Shown: positions 17,031 through 24,997 of the stretch, piece by piece
Numbering within the stretch: the first letter of the stretch is position 1
Layout: the number at the start of each line of letters is the position of its first letter
Assembly (NCBI GenBank): GCA_019421865.1
Contig: JAHZEL010000008.1
Span: 310,001-374,000 of the forward strand
Origin: Desulfovibrionaceae bacterium
GTDB taxonomy: Bacteria; Desulfobacterota; Desulfovibrionia; Desulfovibrionales; Desulfovibrionaceae
Length of the DNA: 64,000 nt
Reading direction: 5' to 3'
The notes under the pieces: model-generated
Told to the model about the DNA's origin: nothing
Seen by the model: only the letters and a program-made list of their open reading frames with translations
Database searches by the model: none
Translations under genes and position numbers: made by a program

Positions 17031-18230
17031 ATGACTCACGATTCGTTGTCCTCCTCTGCGGGCAAGGCCCGCTGGTCCGCGGTGTTTTCCCTCTTTATGG
17101 GAGTCACCTGCCTCATTTCGGCAGAGTTCATTCCCGTAAGCCTGCTCACGCCCATTGCCGACGGTCTTGCCATTTCCGAAGGCATGGCCGGACAGACCGT
17201 CACCTCCGTCGGAGCGCTGGCCATGCTGACCAGCCTTCTGCTTGCTCCGCTTACCCCGCACACCGACAGGCGACGCATCCTGCTCATGCTGTCCGCCCTG
17301 CTCATTGTTTCCAATCTGCTGGTCGCCACGGCAACAAACTATGTCATGCTCCTCATCGGACGAGGCCTGCTCGGCATATGCGTGGGCGGATTCTGGTCTC
17401 TGGCTTCGGCCGTCACCATACAGCTCGTTCCTTCCAGAGATATTCCGCGGGCGCTGAGCATCATTTACGCGGGCGTATCCGTAGCCACCATCATCGCCCT
17501 GCCCCTGGCCAGTCTTCTGGAAGAAGCTTTCGGCTGGAGAAACGTTTTTCTGCTCTCCATCATTCCCGGAGCCGTTTCCCTGCTCTGGCAGTTTTTCAGC
17601 CTGCCGCCTCTTCCGCCCCGGCCGGGCAACGACTTTGGCGGCATGATCTCCCTGCTGAAAACGCGCTGGGCGCTGGCAGGTTTTCTTGCAACCATTCTTG
17701 CCTACGGCGGATACCACACGCTGTTTACCTATCTTCGCCCCTACCTGCAGCATGATCTGCACCTGGAAGCCGCTTCACTTTCCGCCATGCTTCTGGCCTA
17801 CGGCGTCAGCAATACCCTCGGCACCTTTCTTGCCGGAAGCCTGCTGAACAGAAGTTTCCGCCTTACCATGGCAGGCATGCATGTGACGCTGGTCATCACG
17901 GCAGCGGTTCTCTTCTTCTTTTCCGACAGCAGTCTCATCAGCATTCCCGCGCTTCTGCTCTGGGGCTTTCTGTTCGGCATGCTCTGCGTCGGCTGGACGG
18001 CATGGATAGCGCTCACGCTGACCGACAAGGCGGAAATCGCCGGCGGACTTTCCGTGGCCGCCATACAGTTCTCCATAGGAACAGCCGCGGCGCTGGGAGG
18101 CAACATTTACGACGTCTCGGGCACGTCGGGCATCTTTCTTGCCGCCGCCGTCATTCTCACAGGCGCCGTACTGTTCACGCTCTCCGGCTTCACCCTTTAT
18201 TTCCGCGCCACCGGGAAAAAGCTCGGCTGA
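17031..18230 (+). CDS. MFS efflux transporter, DHA1-type
   Basis: 399 residues with twelve predicted membrane segments. The N-terminal half contains the loop LTPHTDRRRILLMLSAL, corresponding to the MFS motif A region between helices 2 and 3, and GRGLLGICVGGFWSLASAV in helices 4-5. The family resembles the AraJ/YdhP group of sugar or drug exporters, which use the proton gradient at the inner membrane. GGAAGTTCCC precedes the ATG; the ribosome site is weak. It stands alone, with no local hint of its substrate. Confidence 0.85.
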   Translation: MTHDSLSSSAGKARWSAVFSLFMGVTCLISAEFIPVSLLTPIADGLAISEGMAGQTVTSVGALAMLTSLLLAPLTPHTDRRRILLMLSALLIVSNLLVATATNYVMLLIGRGLLGICVGGFWSLASAVTIQLVPSRDIPRALSIIYAGVSVATIIALPLASLLEEAFGWRNVFLLSIIPGAVSLLWQFFSLPPLPPRPGNDFGGMISLLKTRWALAGFLATILAYGGYHTLFTYLRPYLQHDLHLEAASLSAMLLAYGVSNTLGTFLAGSLLNRSFRLTMAGMHVTLVITAAVLFFFSDSSLISIPALLLWGFLFGMLCVGWTAWIALTLTDKAEIAGGLSVAAIQFSIGTAAALGGNIYDVSGTSGIFLAAAVILTGAVLFTLSGFTLYFRATGKKLG

Positions 18231-18449
18231 AGCCAATACGGAGAGATCCGGAAAGAACCGGACCGATGGTTCGCTCCAACAAGCGCCAAGAGAATCGTGC
18301 AAGAAATTGAGAGGACCGTCACTGGCAGGGGCACAGCTTCAGCGCTATCGTATCTCATACGAAACATCGCCTGACTCTTTCCCGGATCACTCTCCCGGCA
18401 GATCAGTCCGGTACGGGCTCTTTTCCATTCAGCTTCCACAGGAGCAGAC

Positions 18450-18857
18450 ATGAATACCTTCACGGATCTTTTTCCCCGCGGCGAGGCCAATACCGCCTAT
18501 GCCAAGTATTTTGTCGGCAACAGCTGGCTCAACATGCTTTCCACCGAAGGCGTCGTCATAGGCAACGTGACCTTTGAACCCGGATGCCGCAACAACTGGC
18601 ACATTCACCACGCCACGCGCAACGGCGGACAGATTCTGCTGTGCACCGGCGGACGAGGCTGGTATCAGGAATGGGGCAAGCAGGCCCGTGAGCTTCATTC
18701 CGGCGACGTGGTCATCATTCCGGCCGGGGTCAAGCACTGGCACGGAGCCGCCAAAGACAGCTGGTTCTCGCATCTGGCCGTTGAGGTTCCCGGCGACGAG
18801 AGCTCCAACGAATGGCTGGAAGCCGTAGACGACGCCTCCTACGGACAGCTTCCGTAA
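18450..18857 (+). CDS. Small cupin-domain protein
   Basis: 135 residues; CAGGAG seven bases before the ATG. It is a single cupin barrel: FEPGCRNNWHIHHA gives the first metal-binding motif (His51, His53 and His54 region), and GDVVIIPAGVKHWHGA the second. Stand-alone cupins of this length are often annotated with the carboxymuconolactone decarboxylase family. They bind a divalent metal and act on small quinones or aldehydes, but substrate prediction from sequence is unsafe. No signal peptide is present. A strong terminator at 18956 follows. Confidence 0.8.
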   Translation: MNTFTDLFPRGEANTAYAKYFVGNSWLNMLSTEGVVIGNVTFEPGCRNNWHIHHATRNGGQILLCTGGRGWYQEWGKQARELHSGDVVIIPAGVKHWHGAAKDSWFSHLAVEVPGDESSNEWLEAVDDASYGQLP

Positions 18858-18955
18858 TATGACGCCGTCGGGCCGGTCTTCTTAAAAATGACCGGCTGCG
18901 CCCGCGAAAAAGCACTTCTTGCCATCAGTACCGCCGCCACGCGGCATCCTCCATA

Positions 18956-18996
18956 CAGGCCTTTGTCCCTCTCCGGGCAAAGGCCTGTACCTTTTT
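18956..18996 (+). terminator. Terminator after the cupin gene
   Basis: CAGGCCTTTGTCCC and GGGCAAAGGCCTG form a long stem with a short loop and one mismatch, followed by TACCTTTTT. Confidence 0.85.
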
Positions 18997-19178
18997 AAAG
19001 AGATGCCGAAACGTCCAAAAAAATATCACTACTCTCCATGCGAAAAAACACCGGCAAACAGACCGACACTCAGACGCAACACACGCTTTTACTGACAATT
19101 TTTCCGCTCCGGCAGGCCTGTCCCGCAAGGCCCGCAGAGCAGAATTGAAGAAAATCCGCAGGTTCCGAACAACAGGAC

Positions 19179-19224
19179 TTGACATTTTTGAAAGCCCTCT
19201 ATATAAGGATTTCCAGATATAGAG
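19179..19224 (+). promoter_or_regulatory. Near-consensus sigma-70 promoter with palindromic operator upstream of metY
   Basis: TTGACA (19179-19184), 17-base spacer, TATAAG (19202-19207). The perfect inverted repeat CTCTATAT / ATATAGAG (19197-19204 and 19217-19224) overlaps the -10 box, a position suited to repression. In Desulfovibrio relatives methionine genes are controlled by the ArsR-type repressor SahR; I cannot confirm that this is its motif. Confidence 0.75.
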
Positions 19225-19246
19225 TTATATCAAAGGCAGGCATGAT

Positions 19247-19327
19247 ATGGAATACTTTCTTGATCTTCTTGACGAGCGCATGTGCAGGGGCGAACCATAC
19301 GTCGCACCGGTCTTTCCTCATGTCTGA
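19247..19327 (+). CDS. Possible 26-residue leader peptide upstream of metY
   Basis: ATG at 19247 with GCAGG six bases upstream, ending in TGA at 19327; the product would start MEYFLDLLDERMCRG. An overlapping alternative frame starts at 19242 and encodes 30 residues. It lies between the promoter at 19179 and the terminator at 19341, where an attenuation leader would sit, but only one internal Met is present, so methionine-ribosome-stalling control is not obvious. It could equally be a non-coding part of a small RNA. Confidence 0.25.
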   Translation: MEYFLDLLDERMCRGEPYVAPVFPHV

Positions 19328-19340
19328 TCCATGACGGCAG

Positions 19341-19375
19341 AAAGCCCGTGCGACAAGCACGGGCTTTTTCATTTT
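19341..19375 (+). terminator. Leader terminator/attenuator before metY
   Basis: AAAGCCCGTG and CACGGGCTTT form a 10-bp stem with a 7-base loop, followed by TTCATTTTT. It is about 130 bases after the predicted transcription start and before the metY start, so transcripts either end here (small RNA) or read through under regulation. Confidence 0.8.
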
Positions 19376-19466
19376 TGTTCACAGGCCCTTCCGCGCCCCT
19401 ATGGAAAAAGGTCCGGCAGGCACAACAGGCATACAAACACGCTTCCAAGCATCAAAAGGATATCGC

Positions 19467-20750
19467 ATGAGCAAGCATATCGAAACCACCTGCGTTCAGG
19501 GCGGCTACACGCCCGGTAACGGCGAACCCCGCCAGATCCCCATCATCCAGAGCACCACGTTCAAGTACGACACCAGCGAGGACATGGGCAAGCTGTTCGA
19601 CCTTGAAGCCAGCGGCTACTTCTATACCCGCCTTCAGAACCCCACCAACGACTATGTCGCCGCCAAAATCGCCGCTCTCGAAGGCGGCAGCGCCGCCATG
19701 CTCACCTCTTCCGGTCAGGCGGCCTCCTTCTTCAGCGTCTTCAACCTGGCCGGAGTGGGCGACCACATTGTAGCCTCTTCCACCATCTACGGCGGCACCT
19801 ACAATCTGTTCGCCGTCACCATGAAGCGTATGGGCATCGACTTCACCTTCGTTTCTCCCGACTGCACGGACGAAGAACTTGAAGCCGCCTTCCGCCCCAA
19901 CACCAAGGCCGTGTTCGGCGAAACCATCGCCAATCCCGCCCTTGTGGTGCTCGACATTGAACGTTTCGCCAAGGCCGCCCATGCCCACGGCGTGCCGCTC
20001 ATCATCGACAACACCTTCGCCACGCCCGTGAACTGCCGTCCCATCGAATGGGGCGCGGACATCGTGGTGCATTCCACCACCAAGTACATGGACGGTCACG
20101 GCGCAGCCGTAGGCGGCTGCATCGTGGACTCCGGCAAGTTCGACTGGATGGCCCACGCCGAGAAGTTCCCCGGTCTCTGCACGCCCGACGAAAGCTATCA
20201 CGGCATCACCTACGTCACCAAGTTCGGCAACGCCGCGGCCTACATCACCAAGGCGACCGCTCAGCTTATGCGCGACTTCGGCGCCATTCAGGCTCCGCAG
20301 AACGCCTTCCTGCTGAACCTCGGCCTTGAAAGCCTGCATGTGCGCATGGCCCGTCACTGCGAAAACGCTCTGGCCGTAGCCGAATACCTCAGCCGCAGCG
20401 ACATGGTGGACTGGGTGCGCTACCCCGGCCTGCCCGGCGACAAGTATCATGAACTTGCCCAGAAATACCTGCCCAACGGTTCCTGCGGCGTGGTGAGCTT
20501 CGGCGTGAAGGGCGGCCGCAAGGCTGCGGAAAACTTCATGAAGCATCTGCGCATCGCCGCCATCGAAACCCATGTGGCCGACGCCCGTACCTGCTGCCTG
20601 CATCCGGCCAGCGCCACGCATCGCCAGATGAACGATGAAGAACTGCGCAACTGCGGCATTCTGCCCGAACTCGTGCGCTTCTCCTGCGGCATAGAGAACG
20701 CCGAAGATCTCATTGCCGACATTGATCAGGCTCTGGCCGCCAACCGCTGA
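19467..20750 (+). CDS. metY: O-acetylhomoserine aminocarboxypropyltransferase (sulfhydrylase)
   Basis: 427 residues from the ATG at 19467, with AAAAGGA upstream; earlier in-frame codons are not family-like. It is a PLP-dependent Cys/Met-metabolism enzyme converting O-acetylhomoserine and sulfide to homocysteine. Lys206 in VVHSTTKYMDGHG binds PLP. YTRLQNPTND, LTSSGQAA and SSTIYGGTYNL are typical of the OAH sulfhydrylase branch, which is longer than cystathionine gamma-synthases. Sulfide as substrate suits a sulfidogenic host. The following metA carries the acetyl-transfer residue, so the two form a direct sulfhydrylation route. The upstream promoter and leader suggest methionine-linked regulation. 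Confidence 0.93.
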   Translation: MSKHIETTCVQGGYTPGNGEPRQIPIIQSTTFKYDTSEDMGKLFDLEASGYFYTRLQNPTNDYVAAKIAALEGGSAAMLTSSGQAASFFSVFNLAGVGDHIVASSTIYGGTYNLFAVTMKRMGIDFTFVSPDCTDEELEAAFRPNTKAVFGETIANPALVVLDIERFAKAAHAHGVPLIIDNTFATPVNCRPIEWGADIVVHSTTKYMDGHGAAVGGCIVDSGKFDWMAHAEKFPGLCTPDESYHGITYVTKFGNAAAYITKATAQLMRDFGAIQAPQNAFLLNLGLESLHVRMARHCENALAVAEYLSRSDMVDWVRYPGLPGDKYHELAQKYLPNGSCGVVSFGVKGGRKAAENFMKHLRIAAIETHVADARTCCLHPASATHRQMNDEELRNCGILPELVRFSCGIENAEDLIADIDQALAANR

Positions 20751-20755
20751 TAAAA

Positions 20756-20787
20756 AAAGGGCCTTCCGGTATCCGGAAGGCCCTTTC
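20756..20787 (+). terminator. Terminator between metY and metA
   Basis: AAGGGCCTTCCGG / CCGGAAGGCCCTT with a 3-base loop and flanking A and T runs. It separates metY from metA, although metA begins only 53 bases later. Confidence 0.85.
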
Positions 20788-20839
20788 GCCGCTCAGCCCG
20801 TCCTTCCGATCCCTTCCGTTCCTCATCCGGGAGAATGCC

Positions 20840-21796
20840 ATGCCCATCAAGATTCCCAATGAACTGCCTGCCGTAAAAACGCTCAACAGCGAAAACATCT
20901 TCGTCATCACCGAAACGCGTGCCATGACGCAGGACATCCGTCCGCTGAAGATCCTGCTGCTCAATCTCATGCCTACGAAAATAGCCACGGAAACCCAGCT
21001 TTCACGGCTTCTGGGCAACACTCCCCTTCAAGTGGAACTTGAACTTATCCACACCTCCAGCCACGAATCCAAGAATACGCCCCGCAGCCACCTGCTCTCC
21101 TTCTACAAGACCTTTGAAGACGTGCGCGAAAACTACTACGACGGCATGATCATCACCGGCGCGCCCGTGGAACTCATGCCCTTCGAAGAAGTGGAATACT
21201 GGGACGAACTGTGCGAAATCATGGAATGGAGCAAGACCCACGTGCACAGCACCTTCCATATCTGCTGGGGAGCGCAGGCAGGCCTGTATTACCATTACGG
21301 CATTCAGAAACGCCTCCTGCCCAAGAAGATTTCCGGCATCTACCCTCATCAGGTGGATCATGCCGGCTCCATTCTTTTCCGCGGTTTCGACGACGTCTTC
21401 ATGGTTCCCCACTCCAGAAATACCACCGTGGACAGGGAAGATGTGGAAAAGGAACCGGCCCTCAAGATTCTGGCATCTTCTCCCGTGGCCGGACTCTATG
21501 CCGTTTCCACCGACAACGGAAAACAGATCTTCATTACCGGACACTCCGAATACGATGCCGACACCCTGAATAAGGAGTACGTGCGTGATCTTGCCGCAGG
21601 CATCAATCCCGACATTCCGGAAAACTATTACCCCAACGACGATCCCACCCAGGCTCCCCGCATGACCTGGCGTGCGCATGCCCACCTTCTCTACGCCAAC
21701 TGGCTCAACTACTTCGTCTACCAGTCCACGCCCTACGATCTTGGAGAACTGAAGAAACAGGCAGACGAAGCCGGAACGAGCTCGGAAGTCATCTGA
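20840..21796 (+). CDS. metA: Homoserine O-acyltransferase, predicted acetyl-CoA type
   Basis: 318 residues. MetA-family glutamine-amidotransferase fold enzyme activating homoserine for methionine synthesis. The nucleophile is Cys142 (HICWGAQAG), and His235 and Glu237 (TGHSEYD) complete the site. Residue 111 is Glu (TGAPVEL), and in this family Glu at 111 favours acetyl-CoA while Gly favours succinyl-CoA. I therefore predict O-acetylhomoserine as product despite the common succinyltransferase label. This agrees with metY upstream. A terminator follows at 21828. Confidence 0.93.
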   Translation: MPIKIPNELPAVKTLNSENIFVITETRAMTQDIRPLKILLLNLMPTKIATETQLSRLLGNTPLQVELELIHTSSHESKNTPRSHLLSFYKTFEDVRENYYDGMIITGAPVELMPFEEVEYWDELCEIMEWSKTHVHSTFHICWGAQAGLYYHYGIQKRLLPKKISGIYPHQVDHAGSILFRGFDDVFMVPHSRNTTVDREDVEKEPALKILASSPVAGLYAVSTDNGKQIFITGHSEYDADTLNKEYVRDLAAGINPDIPENYYPNDDPTQAPRMTWRAHAHLLYANWLNYFVYQSTPYDLGELKKQADEAGTSSEVI

Positions 21797-21827
21797 CCGC
21801 TTTTTCCTCCCTCTGCAGGGCATAAGA

Positions 21828-21869
21828 AAAGGCTCCGGCAATCCCGCATGGGGCAACCGGAGCCTTTTT
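21828..21869 (+). terminator. Terminator after metA
   Basis: AAAGGCTCCGG / CCGGAGCCTTT stem with an 18-base loop and a TTTTTC run. From here to the kdsD stop at 22014 I see nothing further. Confidence 0.8.
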
Positions 21870-22013
21870 CATGATCTTGCGAAGTCCTTGAGAGGCAACA
21901 TCTCTGCCCCACCGCAACAGACGGCGACTATTCTTTTCCGTCTGAAGAAACGATTCCTTCGGATCGAGGCTGATTCCGCAAGGCAGCCTGCATGAGCGCC
22001 TGCCGAAACGCCC

Positions 22014-22964
22014 TCAGGACTGAAGAATGTCGTGCATGCTCAGAACGCCGAGCGGTCTGTGCTGCTCGTCCACCACGAACACACAGGTGATCTTGCGTTC
22101 CTCCATGATGCCCTGCGCCTTGGCGCTCAGCATGGCGGCATCCACGCACACGGGATTTCTGGTCATCAGTTCGGAGGCCGTGCTTTCAAGAATGTTCGGC
22201 CCCATGTGTCTGCGCAGATCGCCGTCGGTAATGATGCCGACCAGCACCTCTCCGTCGACGACGCCCACACAGCCGAAGCCCTTGCGGGTCATCTCCGCCA
22301 GCACGTCCATCATGGGGGCATCGGGATGCAGCAGAGGCATGGATACGCCCGTATGCATGAGATCCTTCACGAGGGAAAGCTTCTGGCCCAGCGATCCGCC
22401 GGGATGGAAGCGACGGAAGTCTTCTTTGCGGAAACCGCGGGCCGTCAGCAGGCACATGGCCAGTGCATCGCCGAGTGCCATCTGCACCGTCGTGCTGGTG
22501 GTCGGCGCGCAGTCCAGCGGGCAGGCCTCATGCAGCTGCGGCTGCAGAAGAAGATGGTCGCAGTGCTTCCCCAGAAAACTGTCGGCATTTCTGGTAATGG
22601 CCACAAGCGGCATATTGTTCTGAGAGGCATAGAGCACGATATCCGTCAGCTCCGCCGTATTGCCCGAATTGGAAATGGCGATCACGGCATCGTCGGGAGT
22701 CATCATGCCGAGATCACCGTGGCTGGCTTCGGCCGGATGAATGAAGTACGCGGGCGAGCCTGTGGAAGCCAGCGTGGCCGCGATCTTCCGTGCCACATGA
22801 CCGCTCTTGCCCATGCCGGTCACCGCAATGCGCCCCCGGATACCGAGAAGGCACTGCACCGTCTTTTCAAAGTCCTCCCCAAGGCTGTCCGCAAGAACAA
22901 GAAGAGCCTGCGCTTCATCGCGCAGAACCTGTCTGGCTTCTTCAAGATAGGTCATGGCGCTCAT
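22014..22964 (-). CDS. kdsD: Arabinose-5-phosphate isomerase
   Basis: 316 residues; first step of Kdo synthesis, ribulose-5-phosphate to arabinose-5-phosphate. It has an N-terminal SIS sugar-isomerase domain (VTGMGKSGHVARKIAATLAS, SNSGNTAELTD, HPGGSLGQ) and two C-terminal CBS domains (from about residue 200, ending VVDEQHRPLGVLSMHDIL). Length and architecture match KdsD/KpsF. The start overlaps the kdsB stop (ATGA). It is last of the kdsA-kdsB-kdsD operon feeding lipopolysaccharide inner core. Confidence 0.93.
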   Translation of the reverse strand: MSAMTYLEEARQVLRDEAQALLVLADSLGEDFEKTVQCLLGIRGRIAVTGMGKSGHVARKIAATLASTGSPAYFIHPAEASHGDLGMMTPDDAVIAISNSGNTAELTDIVLYASQNNMPLVAITRNADSFLGKHCDHLLLQPQLHEACPLDCAPTTSTTVQMALGDALAMCLLTARGFRKEDFRRFHPGGSLGQKLSLVKDLMHTGVSMPLLHPDAPMMDVLAEMTRKGFGCVGVVDGEVLVGIITDGDLRRHMGPNILESTASELMTRNPVCVDAAMLSAKAQGIMEERKITCVFVVDEQHRPLGVLSMHDILQS

Positions 22965-23695
22965 TTTCCGGCCCGTTCCATGATGATGCGTCGCACTTCT
23001 TCCAGATCCTCGGGCGTGTCCACTCCCGGTCCGGCGGCTTCCACTTCAAGAACACGGATGGCCACGCCGGCCTGAAGCACACGCAGCTGCTCCAGCTTTT
23101 CCGTGTTCTCCAGGGGAGAATACGGCAGGCTTCCGAAATTCATGAGAAAATCCCGGCGGTAGGCATACATGCCGAGATGCCCGAAATACGAAGGCTCGAT
23201 ACCTCCGGAACGGGGAAAGGGAATGGGGCTGCGGCTGAAATACAGGGCGTTGCCGTTATGGGCACGCACAACCTTCACCAGATTGGGATTCTGAGCCTGC
23301 TCCGCAGTTATGGGGTAGCAGAGCGTTCCCATCGGAAGATCGTCATTCTCCAGCATGACCTTCGCCAGCTTTTCAATGGAGGATGGCTCCACCAGCGGTT
23401 CGTCGCCCTGCACGTTCACATAAATATCCGCAGGATGCGAAGACGCCACCTCGATAAGCCGGTCGGAGCCGGACGGACAATCGGGGCTCGTCATGCATAC
23501 CGCGCCGCCGAATCCCTCAACCACCGCAGCAATGCGTTCGTCATCCGTAGCCACCAGAACCTCGTCAAACAGCGAAACCTGACGCACCCTTTCATACACG
23601 TGCTGCACCATGGGCTTTCCGCAGATGTCCACGAGCGGCTTGCCCGGAAGACGCGTGGACGCATACCGGGACGGAATCACGGCAATGATACTCAT
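22961..23695 (-). CDS. kdsB: 3-deoxy-manno-octulosonate cytidylyltransferase (CMP-Kdo synthetase)
   Basis: 244 residues from the ATG at 23695, which overlaps the kdsA stop. It activates Kdo with CTP. VIPSRYASTRLPGKPL at the N-terminus is the nucleotide-binding signature. DCPSGSDRLIE, YVNVQGDEPLV and HLGMYAYRRDFL are family motifs. It is cytoplasmic, in the operon with kdsA and kdsD. Confidence 0.94.
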   Translation of the reverse strand: MSIIAVIPSRYASTRLPGKPLVDICGKPMVQHVYERVRQVSLFDEVLVATDDERIAAVVEGFGGAVCMTSPDCPSGSDRLIEVASSHPADIYVNVQGDEPLVEPSSIEKLAKVMLENDDLPMGTLCYPITAEQAQNPNLVKVVRAHNGNALYFSRSPIPFPRSGGIEPSYFGHLGMYAYRRDFLMNFGSLPYSPLENTEKLEQLRVLQAGVAIRVLEVEAAGPGVDTPEDLEEVRRIIMERAGK

Positions 23696-24525
23696 GCGCG
23701 CTTCTCCTTGGCAACGGCGTCGAACGCCCTGATGAGGGAAAGAAATTCCGGCAGATCTTTGATCGCCAGCATATTGGGGCCGTCGCACGGAGCCTTGTCC
23801 GGATCGGGATGCACTTCCATGAAAATACCCGCCACACCCACGGCCGCAGCCGCACGGGCCAGAGTCGGCACGAATTCCCGCTGACCGCCGCTGCACGATC
23901 CCTGCGCGCCGGGAAGCTGAACGGAATGCGTCGCATCAAAGACCACGGGAGCGAATTTCTTCATGATCTCAAGGCCGCGCATGTCCACAACGAGGTTGCC
24001 GTAACCGAAGCTGGTACCGCGCTCGCACAGGGAAATGCGCTCATTGCCCGTGGAGCGGGCCTTCTTGAGCACGTTTTCCATCTCCCACGGAGCAAGAAAC
24101 TGCCCCTTCTTGATGTTCACCGGCTTCATGGTCGAAGCGGCCGCAAGAATGAGATCGGTCTGACGGCAGAGGAAGGCGGGCGTCTGCAGATAATCCACGA
24201 CTTCTGCCACGGGAGCAGCCTGCTCAGCCGTATGAATATCGGTGAGTACGGGAACATTCCGGCTCTCCCTTACTTCCGCCAGAATGGAAAGCCCTTCCTC
24301 CATGCCGACGCCGCGAAAACCGGCGCCGGAGCTGCGGTTTGCCTTGTCGAAACTGGACTTGTATACAAAGGGGATACCCGCAGCCGTAAAAATTTCCTTC
24401 AGTGCAGCGGATACTTCCAGCGCATGACTGCGACTTTCTATGGCACACGGTCCGGCTATGAAGAAAAGAGGCAGATCATTGTCCGCTCTGAGATACGGTC
24501 TGCCGTTGAATTCAAGTTCAAACAT
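23692..24525 (-). CDS. kdsA: 3-deoxy-8-phosphooctulonate synthase (Kdo-8-P synthase)
   Basis: 277 residues. It condenses phosphoenolpyruvate with arabinose-5-phosphate. FIAGPCAIES (22-31) places Cys27 at the position that is a metal ligand in the metal-dependent class and Asn in the E. coli class, so a metal-dependent enzyme is predicted. Other motifs are SSFDKANRSS, LTDIHT, PAFLCRQTDLI and FDATHSVQLPG. A good promoter lies 47-75 bases upstream (24572-24600). It is first gene of the Kdo operon. Confidence 0.94.
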   Translation of the reverse strand: MFELEFNGRPYLRADNDLPLFFIAGPCAIESRSHALEVSAALKEIFTAAGIPFVYKSSFDKANRSSGAGFRGVGMEEGLSILAEVRESRNVPVLTDIHTAEQAAPVAEVVDYLQTPAFLCRQTDLILAAASTMKPVNIKKGQFLAPWEMENVLKKARSTGNERISLCERGTSFGYGNLVVDMRGLEIMKKFAPVVFDATHSVQLPGAQGSCSGGQREFVPTLARAAAAVGVAGIFMEVHPDPDKAPCDGPNMLAIKDLPEFLSLIRAFDAVAKEKRA

Positions 24526-24571
24526 GGAAACTCCCGGCCCTTAGGGCAGAAAAAGGAAGAATAACGCGGGA

Positions 24572-24600
24572 AGTATAAGCCATGACCTTGCCGACTTCAA
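24572..24600 (-). promoter_or_regulatory. Sigma-70 promoter of kdsA-kdsB-kdsD
   Basis: On the minus strand TTGAAG (24600-24595), 17-base spacer, TATACT (24577-24572). It lies 47 bases or more before the kdsA start. Confidence 0.7.
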
Positions 24601-24606
24601 GTCGAT

Positions 24607-24621
24607 CCCCCCAGGGGGGGG
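24607..24621. repeat. C6-A-G8 tract next to the kdsA promoter
   Basis: Six C, one A and eight G, beginning seven bases upstream of the kdsA -35 box. It can form a small hairpin and the G8 run could slip. Confidence 0.9.
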
Positions 24622-24928
24622 ACAGACTGTAGCGGAGTCGAGAGTACGTTCCGGCGGAAAACGACCACGGGGCTCCGCCGCAGCGTGCGCGGCTGTTGAC
24701 CGCACAGGACAGTCGTTCCACCGGGTCTCAACCTCATACCTACGCGTCAGCCTCTCTTTTTTCCCTGAAAAACGTAGAAGCCGAAGGTCTCCAGTCCAGC
24801 AGAGCTGAATAGCTTCAGGGGGAAAATCGGGGGCCGTCCTGTTTCACGATGCGCCACGCTTCCGGCCGATACGGCCTTTCCGGCGCATGAAACGCGGAGA
24901 AACTTCGCCCCAATCTGCATGGGCCGGG

Positions 24929-24964
24929 AAAAGAACCGGTACAGGAGACAGCCCCCCGTACCGG
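24929..24964 (-). terminator. Terminator of the RocB-like peptidase gene
   Basis: Read on the minus strand, CCGGTAC and GTACCGG form a stem and TTCTTTTC follows, about 35 bases after the stop at 24998. Confidence 0.65.
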
Positions 24965-24997
24965 CCCCGGAAAAGTTCCGGCAGTATGCAGAAGCCT

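Larger units (their letters stand above)
18858..19466. other. 609-base non-coding interval with terminator, promoter and metY leader
   Basis: It contains the cupin terminator, a near-consensus promoter with an overlapping palindrome, a transcribed leader with possible 26- and 30-codon reading frames, and a second terminator 97 bases before the metY start. Each is listed separately. I see no tRNA or recognisable riboswitch consensus in it. Confidence 0.7.
24526..24997. other. 472-base intergenic region between kdsA and the M20 peptidase gene
   Basis: It holds the kdsA promoter, a C6-A-G8 tract and, at the far end, the peptidase terminator. The remaining 24630-24925 is GC-rich with no supported gene. 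Confidence 0.6.
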
